This document shows positions 35,235-49,197 of a stretch of 64,000 nucleotides of DNA, piece after piece (within the stretch, counting starts at the first letter, position 1; each line of letters starts with the position of its first letter). The translations under genes were made by a program, and so were the position numbers. The stretch lies in NCBI GenBank assembly GCA_033439265.1, contig JAVTVX010000019.1, forward strand, positions 16,146,039 to 16,210,038, in the 5' to 3' direction. The DNA comes from Dillenia suffruticosa. Lineage: Eukaryota; Streptophyta; Magnoliopsida; Dilleniales; Dilleniaceae. The notes under the pieces are model-generated. The model ran no database searches, was not told where the DNA came from, and saw nothing but the letters and a program-made list of their open reading frames with translations.

Positions 35235-36986
35235 TGATGGAAGCTATTCAACAAGAAAGGACACACATAATTAAATTATTGTAGGTTGGATGGCTTGCAT
35301 GGTGGGTTTCGGAATCTATCCCTTCATTGATGCTCTTAATGTGGTCCGGACTCGCCTCCACTGACTTTAGAGTGACCGAAGAGACTTTCGGACGAAACTC
35401 TGCGCTTCGAGAAAACCCTAGGTGAGGAGATTTCGGCTCTAATTGATAAATTGAATGAATATAAGATGAAAGGTTCTGTATAAGTTTAGAGTGTAAGTAG
35501 AAAGTGAATAGAATACAATTTCTGAAATGATTATATGTGATTGTAAATGTTAAGTATATAATGTTATAAAAATTAGATGGTCTGATACGGAAAAAGCATG
35601 TTATAGAATCACAAAATCATGTCGAGTGAATTCGAATAGTTTCCCTTAAAATTAAACTTTGAAATATGCATGAAAGTATCTGGGTTGTAGGGTTGGAATG
35701 AAATGAGTCGTAAAGTGGAGGATATTGTACATTTCATGTCTTTCGGATTAACGCCAGAGGGAACTAATATGTCACGAAGGTCTTTTACTAAGAGTCTCAT
35801 TCCTCAGGACTAACGTTGTATGTGTCGAAACAACGTGGTTCACTTCTGCACGCAAATTTTTCTTTTTTCTCACTTATGCACAATTTAGTTGATCAGTGGA
35901 ATTCAAATGATATGGATATCAATATTTGTCACTAATGTCTGTATTAAATATTTTCTAAATTTGTCATTTATTTATTTATTTTTTATATATTGGAATCTTT
36001 AAAGGAAAGAATATAATATCAGTTGAGTTTCATTGGCGTCATTTCCCTATTTATAACACATTCAAATCATGTCTAAATATGAAAATAAGGGTAGCCATCA
36101 AAAGAGAAAGATTTGGGTGAAGAGGGAAAGAGAAATAAGTGGGAGTTATTTGAGGCAATTATAACACAAATTAAGATATGATCATGCCATTTATAATAAT
36201 CCACATGCATCACAAGACACTAAATGTCAGGCTTGAAAAAATCTATGCTACATTTCGAACACCGAATTCATAGTTTAACCTTAATTAACAATGGCAAACT
36301 TTGTAGTGTAAAAATACCTATATCCGATGTTGGGAAAGTTATTTCTTAAAATGATCGAATCAAATTAATTAAAATATAATTCATGATATCGGTTAATATA
36401 ATACAAAAAAACACCTACATCATAGGTCACAGAAGACACTGAGTGGATCACTAATTATTCATTGTTTTATTAATTTATTTTTGCGATTGTTGTTACTAAT
36501 TATTAAATGCATATTTATTCTAATTGGTCAATCATAGTCTCTTTATTCTTGGAGTAATGCCCCTATCTCTGGATAATTAGATTTTGTAATATTGGTCAGA
36601 TATACATTTCTTCCTAATTAGACTTATCAAACCATTGTTCCTTTAGAGGAAATTGATATTAATATTTCACATTTGTATTTGCTTGTAAAAATAGTTTTTA
36701 ATTGACAAGTCTAACATTTCAAGGGTATTATTATGTAATTACCAACTCAAGTTTTCAATCTGTTATAGTTATGGATCAAACTAAACACTTTTTAACTAAA
36801 TGCACATTCTTGCTTAAGGGATATTGATGGTCTCTGATTCCCATATTCTCCAATAAAAAAAATCAAAATTTTCATATTTATTATGTTTTCAAATTCAACT
36901 AAAATACTACAAATCATTATAGAAGAAAATTCTAATTCCCAAAATCTATACATTGTTGTCTTGCTTCTCTCGATTTCCAAGCTTTC
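35235..36986. other. intergenic DNA, nothing recognised
   Basis: AT-rich beyond 35860. The part 35270-35860 is less AT-rich and resembles decayed coding or transposon DNA, but no motif is recognised on either strand. Confidence 0.5.
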
Positions 36987-37009
36987 TTACACTACAAAAA
37001 AAAACAAGA

Positions 37010-39980
37010 TTTTAGCGACGAAAAATTTTTCATTGTTAATAACGCGTTACAAAAATTTAACGACGAAAAACAGAAATCCGTCTCTAAAATAGTGACGAAA
37101 AATTTTCGTTAGCGACGGATACAAAAAATCCATCGCTAATTTTAGCTACAAAAATTCAAAATTCGTCGTTAAATTTAACGATGAATTCGAGGAATCCGTC
37201 GCTAAATTATATTATATATAATTAATTATTTATTTATTATATATATTTTATTTAATTATTATATTAATATTTTATTTTATTTAATTAGCGACGGATTTAG
37301 ATTTCTGTCGCTAAATTTAGTGACGGATCTAAGAATCCGTCGTTAAATTATATTATATACAATTATATTTTTTATTTATTTTATATATTTTATTTAATTA
37401 TTATATTAATATTTTATTTTTATTTTTATTTAATTAGTGACGATCGGTCGCTAAATTGCACCCGTGACACGCCCTACTTCGGCTCTTGCTTCGACTCCCG
37501 CGCCCCTGCCAGCTGGGTCCCGCGCACGAGCCTCAATGGTCCAACTCACCGGCCCGCCCGGCCCACCCTGGGACCAACCCGAGAACAAGCCCGCCTGCCC
37601 ACCAGCATGCCTGCTCGCCCGCCTGTCCCTGCCTTGCGCCCACTTGCTGCCTTGCAAAAAATCCCTGAAAAAACCCTCAAAATGTCTACGCCCGGTTCGA
37701 ACAGCCACGCGCGCATGAAATGTTAGAGCACCCAACCACCAGACTACATCGTAACTTTAATCATATTTCTATTTTAATATTACTTATTATCTAATTCTAA
37801 CATATTAATTAAAGAAATAAAAATTTATATAAAATAATAAAATGCTAATTAAAATAAACTAATAAATTAATTAAAAAATAAAAAATATTATTCTTTAAAA
37901 AGATTTGAAAAATAAAAAATATTATTTTCAAATATTATAAAAATATAAAATAAGAAAATATTAAAAAAATAAAAAAATAGTATTCTGTAAAAAATAAAAA
38001 TAAAAAATAAAAAAATAAAATGCTAATTTAAAATATTAAAAAATAATAAATATGATTATTTAATATAAATTAATAAAATGACAAAATAACAAAATAAATT
38101 AAAATATTAAATGTCAAATTTTAAAAAATTAAGTTTAGCGACGGATCGTTGAATCGGTCGCTAAATCAACAACGGATTTTAAAATCTGTTGTTAAGTTAG
38201 CGACGGATTTTGGAATTCGTTACTAAATTTAGTGACGGATTCTAATTCGTTGTTAAATAATAAAATATTTAAAAAATTAAAAATATAATTATTTAAAAAT
38301 TAAAAATATTAAAAAAATAAAATGATAATTTAAAATATTATAAAATAATAAATATGATTATTTAATATAAATAAATAAAATAACAAAATAAAAAATATTA
38401 AATGTTAATTTTAAAAAAATTAAGTTTAGCGACGGATCGTTAAATCCATTGCTAAATTAGTGACAAATATTTAGATCCGTCGCTAAGCGACGGATTTTTA
38501 GATGCGTCGCTAAATTTAGCAACGAATACTGCTAAATTAGCAACGGATTTAAGTATCCGTTGCTAAATTTAATGACGGATTTCGGAATGAGTCGCTAAAT
38601 TTAGCGATGGATTCCAATCCGTCGCTAAATAATAAATTTTTTTTTAAATAAAAAATATTATTATTTAAAAATTAAAAATATTAAAAAAATAAAATGATAA
38701 TTTAAAATATTATAAAATAGTAAATATGATTATTTAATATAAATTAATAAAATAACAAAATAAAATAAAATATTAAATGTTAATTTTAAAAAAATTAAGT
38801 TTAGCGACGGATCGTTGAATCCTTCGCTAAATTAGCGACGAATTTTTAGATCCATCGCTAACTTAGTGACAGATTTTTAGATTCGTCGCTAAATTTAGCG
38901 ATAGATTTCTAATTTGTCATTAAATTCGTCGCTAAATAATAAAATATTTAAAAAATAAAATACTTTTAGTCTTTAAAAAATAAAAATATAAAATAATAAA
39001 ATTAAATGCTTATTTAAGATATTATAAAATATTAAATATGATTAGTTAATATAAATTAATAAAATAAAAGAATAATAAAATAAAATAAATAGATTATTGT
39101 TTATCAATAGTTATCCGTCTCACTGCCGCCATCCTCCGAAAAATACTGTTTGATCTACTTGCCGGACGAGATAGATCATCGGAAGTGAATGTATTATATA
39201 TTGTATTCCTTACTGATGACAATTACGAATGAATATGAATAACTGAATTTTCACAAACAATTGAACTATATAAAAGAAGCGAATGGTTATAGAAGACAAA
39301 AATACGAATGATGAAATCGACAGTCGCGACTAATTCAAAATTATTTGTTACAGATTGATTGAATTATTTATTGTTAAAATTGTTAAATTGGTAAAAATTA
39401 TAATATTTAATATGTATTTAATTCGATTTCGTTATTTAGAATATGTTAAAAAGAGAGATACAGTTAAAAATATTTCATAATAGAGTATAGAAGAAATTTT
39501 GTTTTGAAATTATTCATGAATTTTGAAATTCAGATAATAAATTAGCGACGAATATTTTATTTGCGACTAATTAACGATGAATTTTGTTACGAATATTTTT
39601 TTTGGGTAATTAGTGACGAAATTAGTCACGAATTTTGGAATTTGTTACTAAATTTTGTGACAAATATTTTTACTAAGACTAATTAGCGACGAAAAATTTT
39701 TGTAGCTAATTAATGATGAAATTTGTGACGAAATATTTTCGTCGCTAAATTTAGTGACGGATAACAGTATCCGTGACAAAATTTAGTAACGAAAATATTA
39801 TTCGTTACTAATTAGTATCGAATTGTAGAACGAAAAATTTTTCGTCATCAATTAGCGACGGATTTAGCGATGAAAATTTTTTCATCGTCAATTAGCGACA
39901 AATTTAGTCACGAATAATCTATCTGTTGGAAATTTAGCCACGAATAATTTTTCGTCGCAAAATAGTAACGAAATTTTTCC
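37010..39980. repeat. subterminal motif array of the CACTA element
   Basis: Dozens of GCGACGGATT / AATCCGTCGC copies occur in head-to-head pairs, mainly 37010-37455, 38135-38260, 38420-38630, 38800-38940 and 39540-39990. Larger units recur in the middle: AATTAAGTTTAGCGACGGAT is found near 38125, 38420 and 38797, in repeat units of about 295 and 375 bases with AT-rich spacers. Such motifs are the usual transposase-binding arrays of CACTA elements. Confidence 0.8.
37455..37745 (-). repeat. GC-rich SINE-like insert inside the CACTA element
   Basis: A 290-base GC-rich island interrupts the AT-rich CACTA interior. On the minus strand it begins with an A-box-like TGGTGGTTGGGTGCTC (near 37735) and a B-box-like GTTCGAACC (near 37695), a tRNA-like head. 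The rest has no recognised family. It could instead be a captured GC-rich gene leader; open frames on both strands look compositional. Confidence 0.4.
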
Positions 39981-40149
39981 GTCGCCAAAACTGTGTTTTT
40001 TTGTAATGTTAGTTTGATTTAAGTATTCATACACCCGGTCACAATTTTGGAGTTTACTACAATATAAGTTTATCATTTTTATTTATAAATTAAAATTAAA
40101 ATTTACTTATTTTATTCTAACCGGTAAACAACACGAAGAAAACTAAAAT

Positions 40150-42500
40150 TAAAATTGAACACTATAATTTTTGTTGCATTTAGTTCCTAATGCAATATGG
40201 TTACATTTAGTTCCTCTCTCTTAAGAAAAAGGCAATGGGACACTATAACTCATTCCCTATTAATCATTTTACAAATTGGGAGAATTTATCTCAAACATTC
40301 CTAATTAAATATTCCCACCTGATAAAACGGCTAAATTACGTAATAATATCACTAGATTTAAACAATTTAAAGATGAATCTTTATATAATATTTGGGAATA
40401 TTTTAAGGATTTGATTAGAAGATATTTATATCATGGTATACTTGATTGGTTGATTTTGTAAATTTTTTATGGAACTCTTTTAAATTCTGCTAAAATTACT
40501 ATTGATGCTGCGGCAGGAGATGTTTTCATGAGTAAATCTTATGATGAAATATGTGCATTACTTGATGATATGACTTCTAATTAGTATAATTGGTCTAATG
40601 AATGTGAAACTCCTTAACAAAAAGCTATGGTGCATGAAGTCTATAGTTTTACCATGCTTAATGCAAAAATCGACTTTTTGATTAACGCGATGATAACTAA
40701 TCAATTTAATGTTGTGACTAACCAATTTTAATCTTGTGATTCGTATAGAGATCCTACCATATGGTTTCTGAGTGTCTGCAGGTACAATAAACACACTTTG
40801 TGTCTAACTTTGGTAGCTCACCCTAGAATAACCCTTACTCTAACACGTATAATCCTGGATAGAGAAACTATCCTAATTTTTCATGAAGTCAGGGAGCACC
40901 AAGATCAGACAATCCATTAGGCTTTAATACAAGAAATCCGCAACCAAGGGAGAATAAGGCAATATGGGAGATTATAATTAAACGTTTGACAATAGCAACA
41001 AATGAAATGATTGAGAAGTTTGAAATTAAAATTGATCGATTGATTAACGTCTTTTATTCTCGTGTGCCAGATATACTACATAGTGATACTTAGAAGAACC
41101 CTAAAGAGTAAGCCAAGGCAATTTCATTAACGAGCGGGAATCAATTACGGAAGGTGCCAATTCGGTCCACAGTCAAAGAGGATGAACAAGAGGTTGAGAA
41201 AGAGACCAAATAGCTTACAAATGAGAAATTCAAGATACCAAATTCAGAATAGGGAAGTAGTTTACTTTTGAGTGAATATAAGTCCCTTATCCCTTGTCCT
41301 AAACGTCCTTTGCAGGCTAATATAGAAAAATAGTTTGAAAATTTTTTTAAAGTTTTTAATAATTTACATATTAACATTCTTCTTTTAGATGCCATCAAGC
41401 AGATGCCGAGTTATAGAAAATTCCTTAAGGACATGATCACCAACAAGAGAAACTTAGATAATGTTTCAATGGTTAAGCTCATGGAGGAGTGTGCTACAAT
41501 TCTACAAAAGAAACTACCACCAGAACTTAAGGATTCAGGGAGTTTTTATATCCCTTGCATGATAGTTTCTATTGATTTTTCTGATATTTTATGTGATCTG
41601 GATGTTGGTGTCAATCTCATGTCATATTTTGTATTCTTGAAGCTCGTATTAAAGAAATGTAGACCAACTAATATTTTATTACAATTGGTTGATAGAAGTA
41701 TAAACTATTTGAGAGTCATTGTTGAAGATAAACTTATTAAATTTGATAAATTTATTTTTTCTGTTGATTTTGTTACTTAGATATGGAAGATGATAAGAGT
41801 ATTTCATTGATTCGAAGTCAACATTTTCTTGTCATTGCACACACTATGATTGATGTTCATGCTGAAAAATTAATTTTGAGAATTAATGATGAAAAAATTG
41901 AGTTTAATATCTTTCACTTTATGAAAAAATTTGATAAACAAGAAGTTCTTAAAATTGCTTGCATTGAGAGTGTTACCGAACATGATTTTAATGTTTTTTA
42001 CTCTAGTTATTCTATTGAAAATTATATTACTAATTCATTGCACATGAATTGTGACTTTCTAGAAAATAAACATGTGGATGTGTGTGTTGTTTTTGATACA
42101 AATTTAGGTGAATTTTATACCTCTCCTACACAAATTGAGAGCTTGCAAGACTCTTTGAGTGTCGGGGAGAAAAGTGATAAATCGTAACAAGCTATTCAAC
42201 TATCTTATGCACTTGAACTTAAATCTCTTCACATTTGAAATATGTCTTTTTAGATAGTTCTTCAATGATTTTAGTGATTATATCTTCTGAATTGACTGTT
42301 TTGAGGAATAGAAATTGTTACAAGTTTTGCAAGGACATAGGAAAGCAATAGGCTGGACCATTGTTAACCACGAAACAATTTTCAAGGAATAGAAATTGTT
42401 TGCATAAGATCTTGCTAGAAAATGGGTTCAAAGCCATGGTTCAACCATGAAGGAGGCTTGATGCACGTAATAAAAGGAAGTTGCAGTTAAATGAGATAGA
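40150..42500 (+). pseudogene. Athila/Tat-like gypsy gag-protease remnant with start of RT
   Basis: The plus strand shows gag motifs (IFPPDKTAKLRNNITRF near 40310, IDAAAGDVFMSKSYDE near 40500). The gag-protease region is 41395-42190: KLPPELKDSGSFYIPCMI, DILCDLDVGVNLMSYFVF (the family's active-site CDLGASINLMPYSVF) and DRSINYLRVIVEDKLIKFDK. A stop at 41778-41780 splits it. A trace of the region before RT (NCLHKILLEN, then RRLDARNK) is near 42390-42470, after which pol is missing. Frames carry several stops. Confidence 0.8.
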
Positions 42501-43621
42501 GGATTGGTGAATAAGACATATGAGAATATTTGAATTTATAAAGAAAGGACAAAGATATGACACAATGCCTTGAATGGGCATAGTATGAAGATCTGTGACG
42601 GTGGAAGAAACTTGAAGGATGGGCTTGCCATCTTTTTCAAAGATTCATAAGAAATCCTTTGCATGAGAGGAAAAAAAGTTGCTATTGACGAAGAGGGTCT
42701 AGGTTCACTGAATTTTTCAGGGAAGTTTTTTGTTTTCTATTTACTTTATAATTTTTATTTTTCTTATACATTGCGGACAGTGTTTGGTTTAAGTGTGGAG
42801 GTAGCATTTTGATGTTTTTAAAAAAAATTGAAAAAGAAAAGAAAAAAATTTTAAAAATTTTGAAAAATGAGAATTTTGAGTTTTGTTGAATTTTTTCCAT
42901 TCCAACTATTTTTTTTTTTGAATTTTCTAGTCCTTGTGTGTTATTTGATTTGAGTCAGATTTTATGAATGATAATTGGTGTTAGTAGTTATTTGATATAT
43001 GAGTAACTATTCATCTTTTTATAATTGATTTGAAAGATAGGCATGCAAAATGTGTCATAAAATTTATCGAAATGAGGAATTGAATCTTAAAAAGTAATTT
43101 TGTGTTCTCATTTTTTTTTTTGTTGAGCATATATCACATATGAAATGGTCATTCTAGAAATTATTTTGTTATGCATGTCGAGACCATATTTTTGATTTTC
43201 ATGCATCCAAATGATTAAAACACTTAAATTTACACCTCTTTTGACTTTCGAAAAATACCATTCCTAATATTTTATATCCCCAAATTAGCCCATTTGAGTC
43301 TAGACTTTTTTTTTTTAATTACGTACATACTTTCCCCGATATCTTTTTTTCTAACTCCTGATTTTGAACCCGAATTCACTAATTTATTTACCGTTGATAG
43401 CATGATTTTATATTTTTAAATATTACTTTTTTGATAGTATGATAAATTGGCTCATTGCAGCAAAAAGGAAGAGAATTATTATGTTGAGTTACAAAAAATG
43501 ATGACAAAAAACCAAAAAAAGAAAAAGAAAAAGAAAAAGAAAAAAAGAAAGAAAGAAAGAGAAAGAAGCATTTTTCATTCTTGAAAATTGTTCATTTTTT
43601 AGTTGAAATTCCTATTCTTTA
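42500..43621. other. non-coding part of the Athila/Tat-like remnant
   Basis: No RT or integrase is recognisable. The stretch is AT-rich, with a purine run of AAAAAG/AAAG units at 43505-43565. It probably belongs to the internal 3' part of the retroelement after deletion of pol. Confidence 0.5.
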
Positions 43622-44056
43622 CTTTGGAGTAAGGGTGTTATGAGAGTCGAGTAGTGTCATGAGTTTCTGTGATATTACCCGGTCAAATCTCGACTCATGT
43701 TTGGTCATACCGAGCTCATGCTCAGGTAGTTCGGCTTCAAGCTCGAGCTCCAAAACTCGTCAAACTATCCGATACAATTATATATATATATTTTTAAAAA
43801 TAACTTTTATATGTAAAATTACTTTTTTTAATATATTATCTAAAATTGATTAAGTAAGATAGAATATAATTTAACTAAACTTGTGACACTACTAGATGAT
43901 ACTTCAAGCTGAGTTCGAGCTCGAAAAATGCAAGCTCGACGAGCTCGAGACATGCAAGCTCGACGAGCTTGATCTTACCTAACTAACACTCGAGTTGAGC
44001 TTCGATATAGACATTAATTGACTTGATTCGAATGTCATAACAGTCCTACTTTGGAG
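43622..44056. mobile_element. 419-bp hAT-type MITE with perfect 8-bp target duplication
   Basis: The element is 43630-44048. The ends are TAAGGGTGTTATGA on the left and, inverted, TAGGACTGTTATGA on the right. CTTTGGAG flanks both sides (43622-43629, 44049-44056). The interior has many CTCGAGCTC/GAGCTCGA words around an AT-rich core. It lies inside the 3' non-coding part of the gypsy remnant, so it inserted later. Confidence 0.88.
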
Positions 44057-44589
44057 GAGTGATATATTACATAATATATTTGAAGTTGGAGTGTTTTTAC
44101 ATATTTTAGGATTGGAAGTTGTTGAAGTTCGTATTTTTCCATGTCTTGATACTTAAGCATCTTTAGTGAATTTTAAACCCAAATTTTTTTTGCCTATTTA
44201 TTCTGCTCTTAACTCAATCTTGTTACAACCAAATAAAAGATTTTTGAATTAGTGCATAGATTTCATATATTTGAGTAGTGAAAATATGATATATTACCAA
44301 ATTAATGGTAATATCATCTCATTGTGTTGATTTGAAGTGATACACATATTCATTTTATAAAATTGAGTGCATTGAGTGAATCCATTATGAGAGTGGCTGA
44401 ATTTTACATTGTTCTTAATTTAAAAATACTGTTAGGGATGCAATAGTTGCTCTAGTGTTAAATGTTATGAAATATTGGTCATTTTGATTGTAATTCCATA
44501 CCTAAGGTTAGGATCTTGAGAAAGTTGAATTGATTTTGGAGAAAAATTGTTTTTGTTATATGTATTGTTTGAGGACAAACAAATATTCA

Positions 44590-44604
44590 AGTGTAGGGGG
44601 CATT
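44590..44604 (+). other. polypurine tract of the Athila/Tat-like remnant
   Basis: AGTGTAGGGGG precedes TTTGATAAC; upstream is GAGGACAAACAAATATTCAA. This combination is the usual 3' end of the internal region of many plant gypsy elements of this group. Confidence 0.65.
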
Positions 44605-46060
44605 TGATAACAATAATTTTATACATTTGAATTATATTATTTTAGCCCTTATTTATGGATTTTAGGACCGTTTTAAACCTTATTTTGTGATGTTACACTA
44701 ATTAATTTCACAAATTTTGATTTAGGAAATATTGGATTTATTTAATGAGATTTGGACTAAACAAATAATTTTCAGTATTTTAGACTTATCTCTCTACTTC
44801 GATATTCGATTGAGTTGATTCTTATATATTGGAAACTAGACTTCAAATCTACAAATTTTGTTAAGAGTCCAGAATCTAATTCAGATAAGAGCATATACAA
44901 AAATTGAATAGAAATTATTGTAGTGTGGAAATTCAAAAAAGTCAAGTCCTTATTGAACAAGTAATTTAATTGGAGACCTATAATAATTGATTTTCAAGAT
45001 AAAATTGCTAATCACTCCGGGAGGTTTCACAATCAAGAATAAGAGGAAGTTTCCAAGTTAAAGTGAAATACTAAGTTTTCTAAAAATTCACATCTTCTTT
45101 TTAATTTAAGGTTTTAGTCTTACAAACCAGAGGCATCCTAGGGAGAAAAAGATAATCATTTTTTGCACTTCTTTTCTTTCTTTCTGTGAACCCTAATAGT
45201 CATCATTGGAGGACGTGATTTCTATATTTTTCTCATACAAAATGGTTATAATGTTTTATTTTTTTTTCTTATTTTGTTGTTTTACTTTAGAATGTCTAGT
45301 TAATTATTTTTGTTTTTAAAACTCGATGAATTCTATTTTAATTAATTATATGGTTTGATTTATTTTATTTCCTTAAGATTTATTAGTTTGATTATTGTTC
45401 AATAAAATTTTATTGTTAATCATAATATTTCAAGATGTTTAGACCTACATTTTGTATGATTAGTGATTGATTGCATGCATAATTAATATAACTGCATGAT
45501 ATTGTGCATAATAATAAAATCCATATGAAATTATGATATCAGCCGAAAATTAATTTCGCATGTGGGAATTTAAGCAAAACCCTAGATTACAGTTTTTTCA
45601 CAAAACTTAATGCAATCTAATTTAATCAAAATTGTATGACCATTAATTTTTGATTAGTCGAATTAGGAATTTCATTACTTGACTATTGGGTGAAATCTAA
45701 TTTTAGAAAATCTGCTATTATCAGCAGTAATTCTTTAATCAGTAATTTAAAATATTTGAAAAGATTAGATTATGTAAAAAATTAAAAATTAGATGAAATT
45801 GATGTCTTAGGGTTTTTCTATTCATAGATTTTAATCAATTAATATTTTCATAGTTTTTAATATTTTCATAATTTTGATTTGATTTGTTCAATTTAGACAT
45901 GTTAATTCATACATGGAAATACAAAATTTTCTCATGGGAATGATACTTGATTTTATCACTACACACAATATTTGATTAGAGTATATTTACCTGAATTCGT
46001 AGTGTTAAAATCTTATAACAATTGACAACTAGTATTGAACTTTTATCAATAAAATAGGAA
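44605..46060 (+). repeat. probable 3' LTR of the Athila/Tat-like remnant
   Basis: Starts TGATAACAATAATTT right after the polypurine tract. The right boundary is only approximate because no second LTR copy is present in the window. The content is AT-rich and non-coding. Confidence 0.5.
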
Positions 46061-46079
46061 ATTTGTTGGGGCATTCCTT

Positions 46080-48935
46080 TCTTAGCAAGGTGTTGCACCG
46101 GATCCCAAGTGTAACAATAGGTTAGCTAGGGCTTCTATGGTGTCATCGATGCGATGTACCACATTGCCATCTGTATATGGAGTCAAATAGGTAAGACTTC
46201 CCGTATTTATGTGGACAGTTAAAGAAGTTAGTATACAAAAATAGGATTCGCATACCCACTTAGAACATAGATTTTTAATCGGTAAGTTATGAGAGATAGG
46301 AGAAGTAATGAGTGAACGAATGATTAATATTATGTGTATCCAAGAAATTAAGTAGGTGGAGGAGAATGTTAGAAAAGCAGAGTTTTATGACCATAAGTTT
46401 TGGTATACCGATAAAGATAGAACTAAAAATAGGATAGAAATAATTATTCATAAGAACTTACAAAAGGATGTAGTGGGGATAAAAAGGAAGAAAGATAGAA
46501 TTTTGCTTATCAAATTAATTAGTGAAGAAAACATAATTAATATAATAAGTGTTTATGTATCTTAGATAGGTGTAAATGCATCTAATGAAAAATAGTTTTG
46601 GGAAGATGTAGATAAATTTATACAAGTTATACTTAGTTGGAGAAGTTATTTATCGAAAGAGATTTAAATGGGCATTTAGGTGAAAATAATGAGCGATTTG
46701 AAGTTATACATAGAAACTTTGGTTTTAGGAATAGGAATGAGACGTGTGGTACTATTTTAGAATTTATCATAATATTTGATTTGATAACTTATAAATATTT
46801 TTTTTTAAGAAAAAAGAATTGCATATAATTATATATAGAACTAAGTCGAATGTCAGGCAAATAGATTTTTTATTTAACAGGAGGGATGATAGAATGACTT
46901 TTAGGGATTGTAAGGTTGTACTGAAGGAGAGTATAGTAACTCAACATAGTCTTTTAGTTTTAGATGTACGTATACCCAAAATGCAAAAGAAAGATTGTTA
47001 ATTTATGAAGTCAACAATTAATTGTGGAATTTGAAAGAGAAAAAAGTGGCAATATTTAGAGACAACTTAATTCAAATAGCTATCTAGTTTGCTAATGGTG
47101 ATTTAGAAATTATGTGGGTAGAAATGTTTAATAATATTAAAATTTTAAGTTAGGAGGTTCTTGGCATATTTAGAGTCAGACACTAGTAAACAAGGAATTG
47201 TAGTGGTGGAATGAGAAAATTCAAACTGTTATACAAATCAAATGAAAGTGTTATAGGAACCTTAAAAGCAAGATAGATTGTGATAAATTTGAAAAGTATA
47301 AAATTGCAAAAAAAGATGTGAGAAAAATTATTCATGGATTAAAAAGTAAAATGTATAATGAAATATATAAAAAACTAAAAATTAAGGATTGAGAAAAATA
47401 TGTTTATAGAATTGCTAAATTAGGGATAGGAAGGGAAAAAGTCTAAATGTTATTTGATGTATTAAGAATGAGACTAATAGAAGAATGAGGAGATAAAAAA
47501 GTATTAAATGGAATATTTTGATAATTCTTTAACGTTGAGGGGATAAGAAATATCAATGATATTATGATACTTGTATAAGAGATCAATGGGATTTTAAATG
47601 CAATATTTGTTCTCATGTAATAAGGGAGATATTAAAGAAAATGAATAATTACAAAACCATATGAGTCAATGGCATCCCTTGTTAAAGTATGGAAGTGTTT
47701 AGGCGAAGTGAAAATATGAATGTTGATAAACTTTTTTTAACAAAATTTGACAAATCAAGAAAATTATATAAGTATGAAGGGAGAAAATAATTATACTACT
47801 ATATAAGAGTAAATATGACATAAAATTATTCCAATTACAGAAAAGTTAAATATATTGGTTATATTATGAAGTTGTGGGAGAAAGTGATAAACATAGATTA
47901 AAATTAGAGGTAAGTATTTAGTAGAATCAATTTGGTTTATACCAAAATGATCCACCACTGAATTCACTCGCTTGCTCAGACATTTGATGAAAATGTTTAG
48001 AACAAAAAAGAGACTTGTATATGGTATTTATTGATATAGAAAAAGTATATGATAACTTTTTCAAAGATATACGATGGTGGTTATTGATGAAGAAGGAAAA
48101 CTCCTTGAATACATATCAACCATATATATATGAGAGAGTTGTTACCGATGTAAGAATTTGCGTAGACTTAAATGATAACTTTCTAATTAACACTGGAATT
48201 CACCAAGATTCGGTATTAAATCCCTTTTTTTTTTTGTAAAAATGATGGATGAATAACAAAAAAATCCGAGATTAAATATTACGGTGAATGCTTTTTATAG
48301 ATGATATAGTATAGGTAATAAAATTAGAGAGAATATTAGCACTAAATTGGATTTATGAAGAAATACACTAAAATTCAAAGAATTTAAATTGAGTCGATCA
48401 AAAACCAAATATATGAGATATACATTTGGTAGCAATTATTTAAATGATAAAGAAAATAGATGCGGATATGAATTATAGGATTCAAGCAAATTAAATGAAA
48501 TTAAGAATTACATCTGGAGTTATTTACGGTTGCACAATACCATTATATTATACCGGGTATTGAACCATTAAACGATAATAAGAGTATAACATGATTGTAA
48601 TTGAAATGAAAATATTCAAATATATGTGTGATAGAATCAGAAAAGATAGAATTAAAAATTAAAAAAAAAATTACTAAATTGGGAGTAAATTTAATTGTGA
48701 ATAAGATGAGATAATATCGACTAAAGTGATTTGGACATGTGTAACAAAAACTTAAAGTGCAAAGGTTAGAAGGAGAAAAGTTTTAAATGTAGGAAATTTA
48801 ATAAAATGTTAGGATAATTTATTGAAAAATTGAATATAGGTTATTTGTAAAGATATGAGTATCAAGTATTTAGTTAAGGAAATGACTTTAGATAAGAATA
48901 AGTGACGTATGAGAATACAAACCAATTAAATTAAT
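46080..48935 (+). pseudogene. L1-type LINE, endonuclease and reverse transcriptase, dead
   Basis: The endonuclease part shows INIMCIQEIK (46326-46355), AEFYDHKFWYTDKDRTKNRI and KDRILLIKLISEENIINIIS. Next come the region of ERDLNGHLGE (near 46655) and RQIDFLFNRRDDRMTFRDCK (46850-46920). The RT part includes DLYMVFIDIEKVYDNFFKDI (48013-48070), the first catalytic D in the VFIDIEKVYD motif, then INTGIHQDSVLNPFFF (48190-48235). The second RT catalytic motif is not clear. The 3' end is close to 48935 and is followed by (ATT)n at 48939-48960. Many stops make it non-functional. Confidence 0.85.
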
Positions 48936-49197
48936 ACATTATTATTATTATTATTATTTGTTTTTTTACTTGTTTTTCATTATTTTTATTTTTGTAATTT
49001 TATTTTTTTATTTTTACTTTCAAAATCTAATTTTATTTTATTTTCTCTTTCAATTCTTTTATATTTGTCAATCAAACAGTTGATTTCAAAATTTAAAATT
49101 AAATCTTAATTTGTTGTATAGATATTATATATCCATATCATTAGTATGAATATATTTACATCTTGTGTTGCAGTTTGATTTAATGAAAGGTTGGATA

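Larger units (their letters stand above)
36987..40011. mobile_element. 3.0-kb non-autonomous CACTA (En/Spm) element
   Basis: The element is 36990-40008. The left end is CACTACAAAAAAAAACAAG; the right end, read inward on the other strand, is CATTACAAAAAAACACAG, so the terminal CACTA is changed to CATTA. The 3-bp target duplication is TTA on both sides (36987-36989, 40009-40011), as expected for CACTA elements. Both subterminal regions are packed with copies of a TTAGCGACGGAT-like motif in both orientations. No transposase is present. Confidence 0.88.

Noticed and set aside
37451..37735. 94-codon frame on the minus strand in the GC island of the CACTA element
   Set aside because: Low-complexity G/A/R composition and tRNA-like boxes on the same strand point to a SINE-like insert, not a gene.
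37010..39990. Regularly spaced repeats resembling a CRISPR array
   Set aside because: Repeats are in both orientations, variable in spacing, inside an element with CACTA-type ends in a plant genome.
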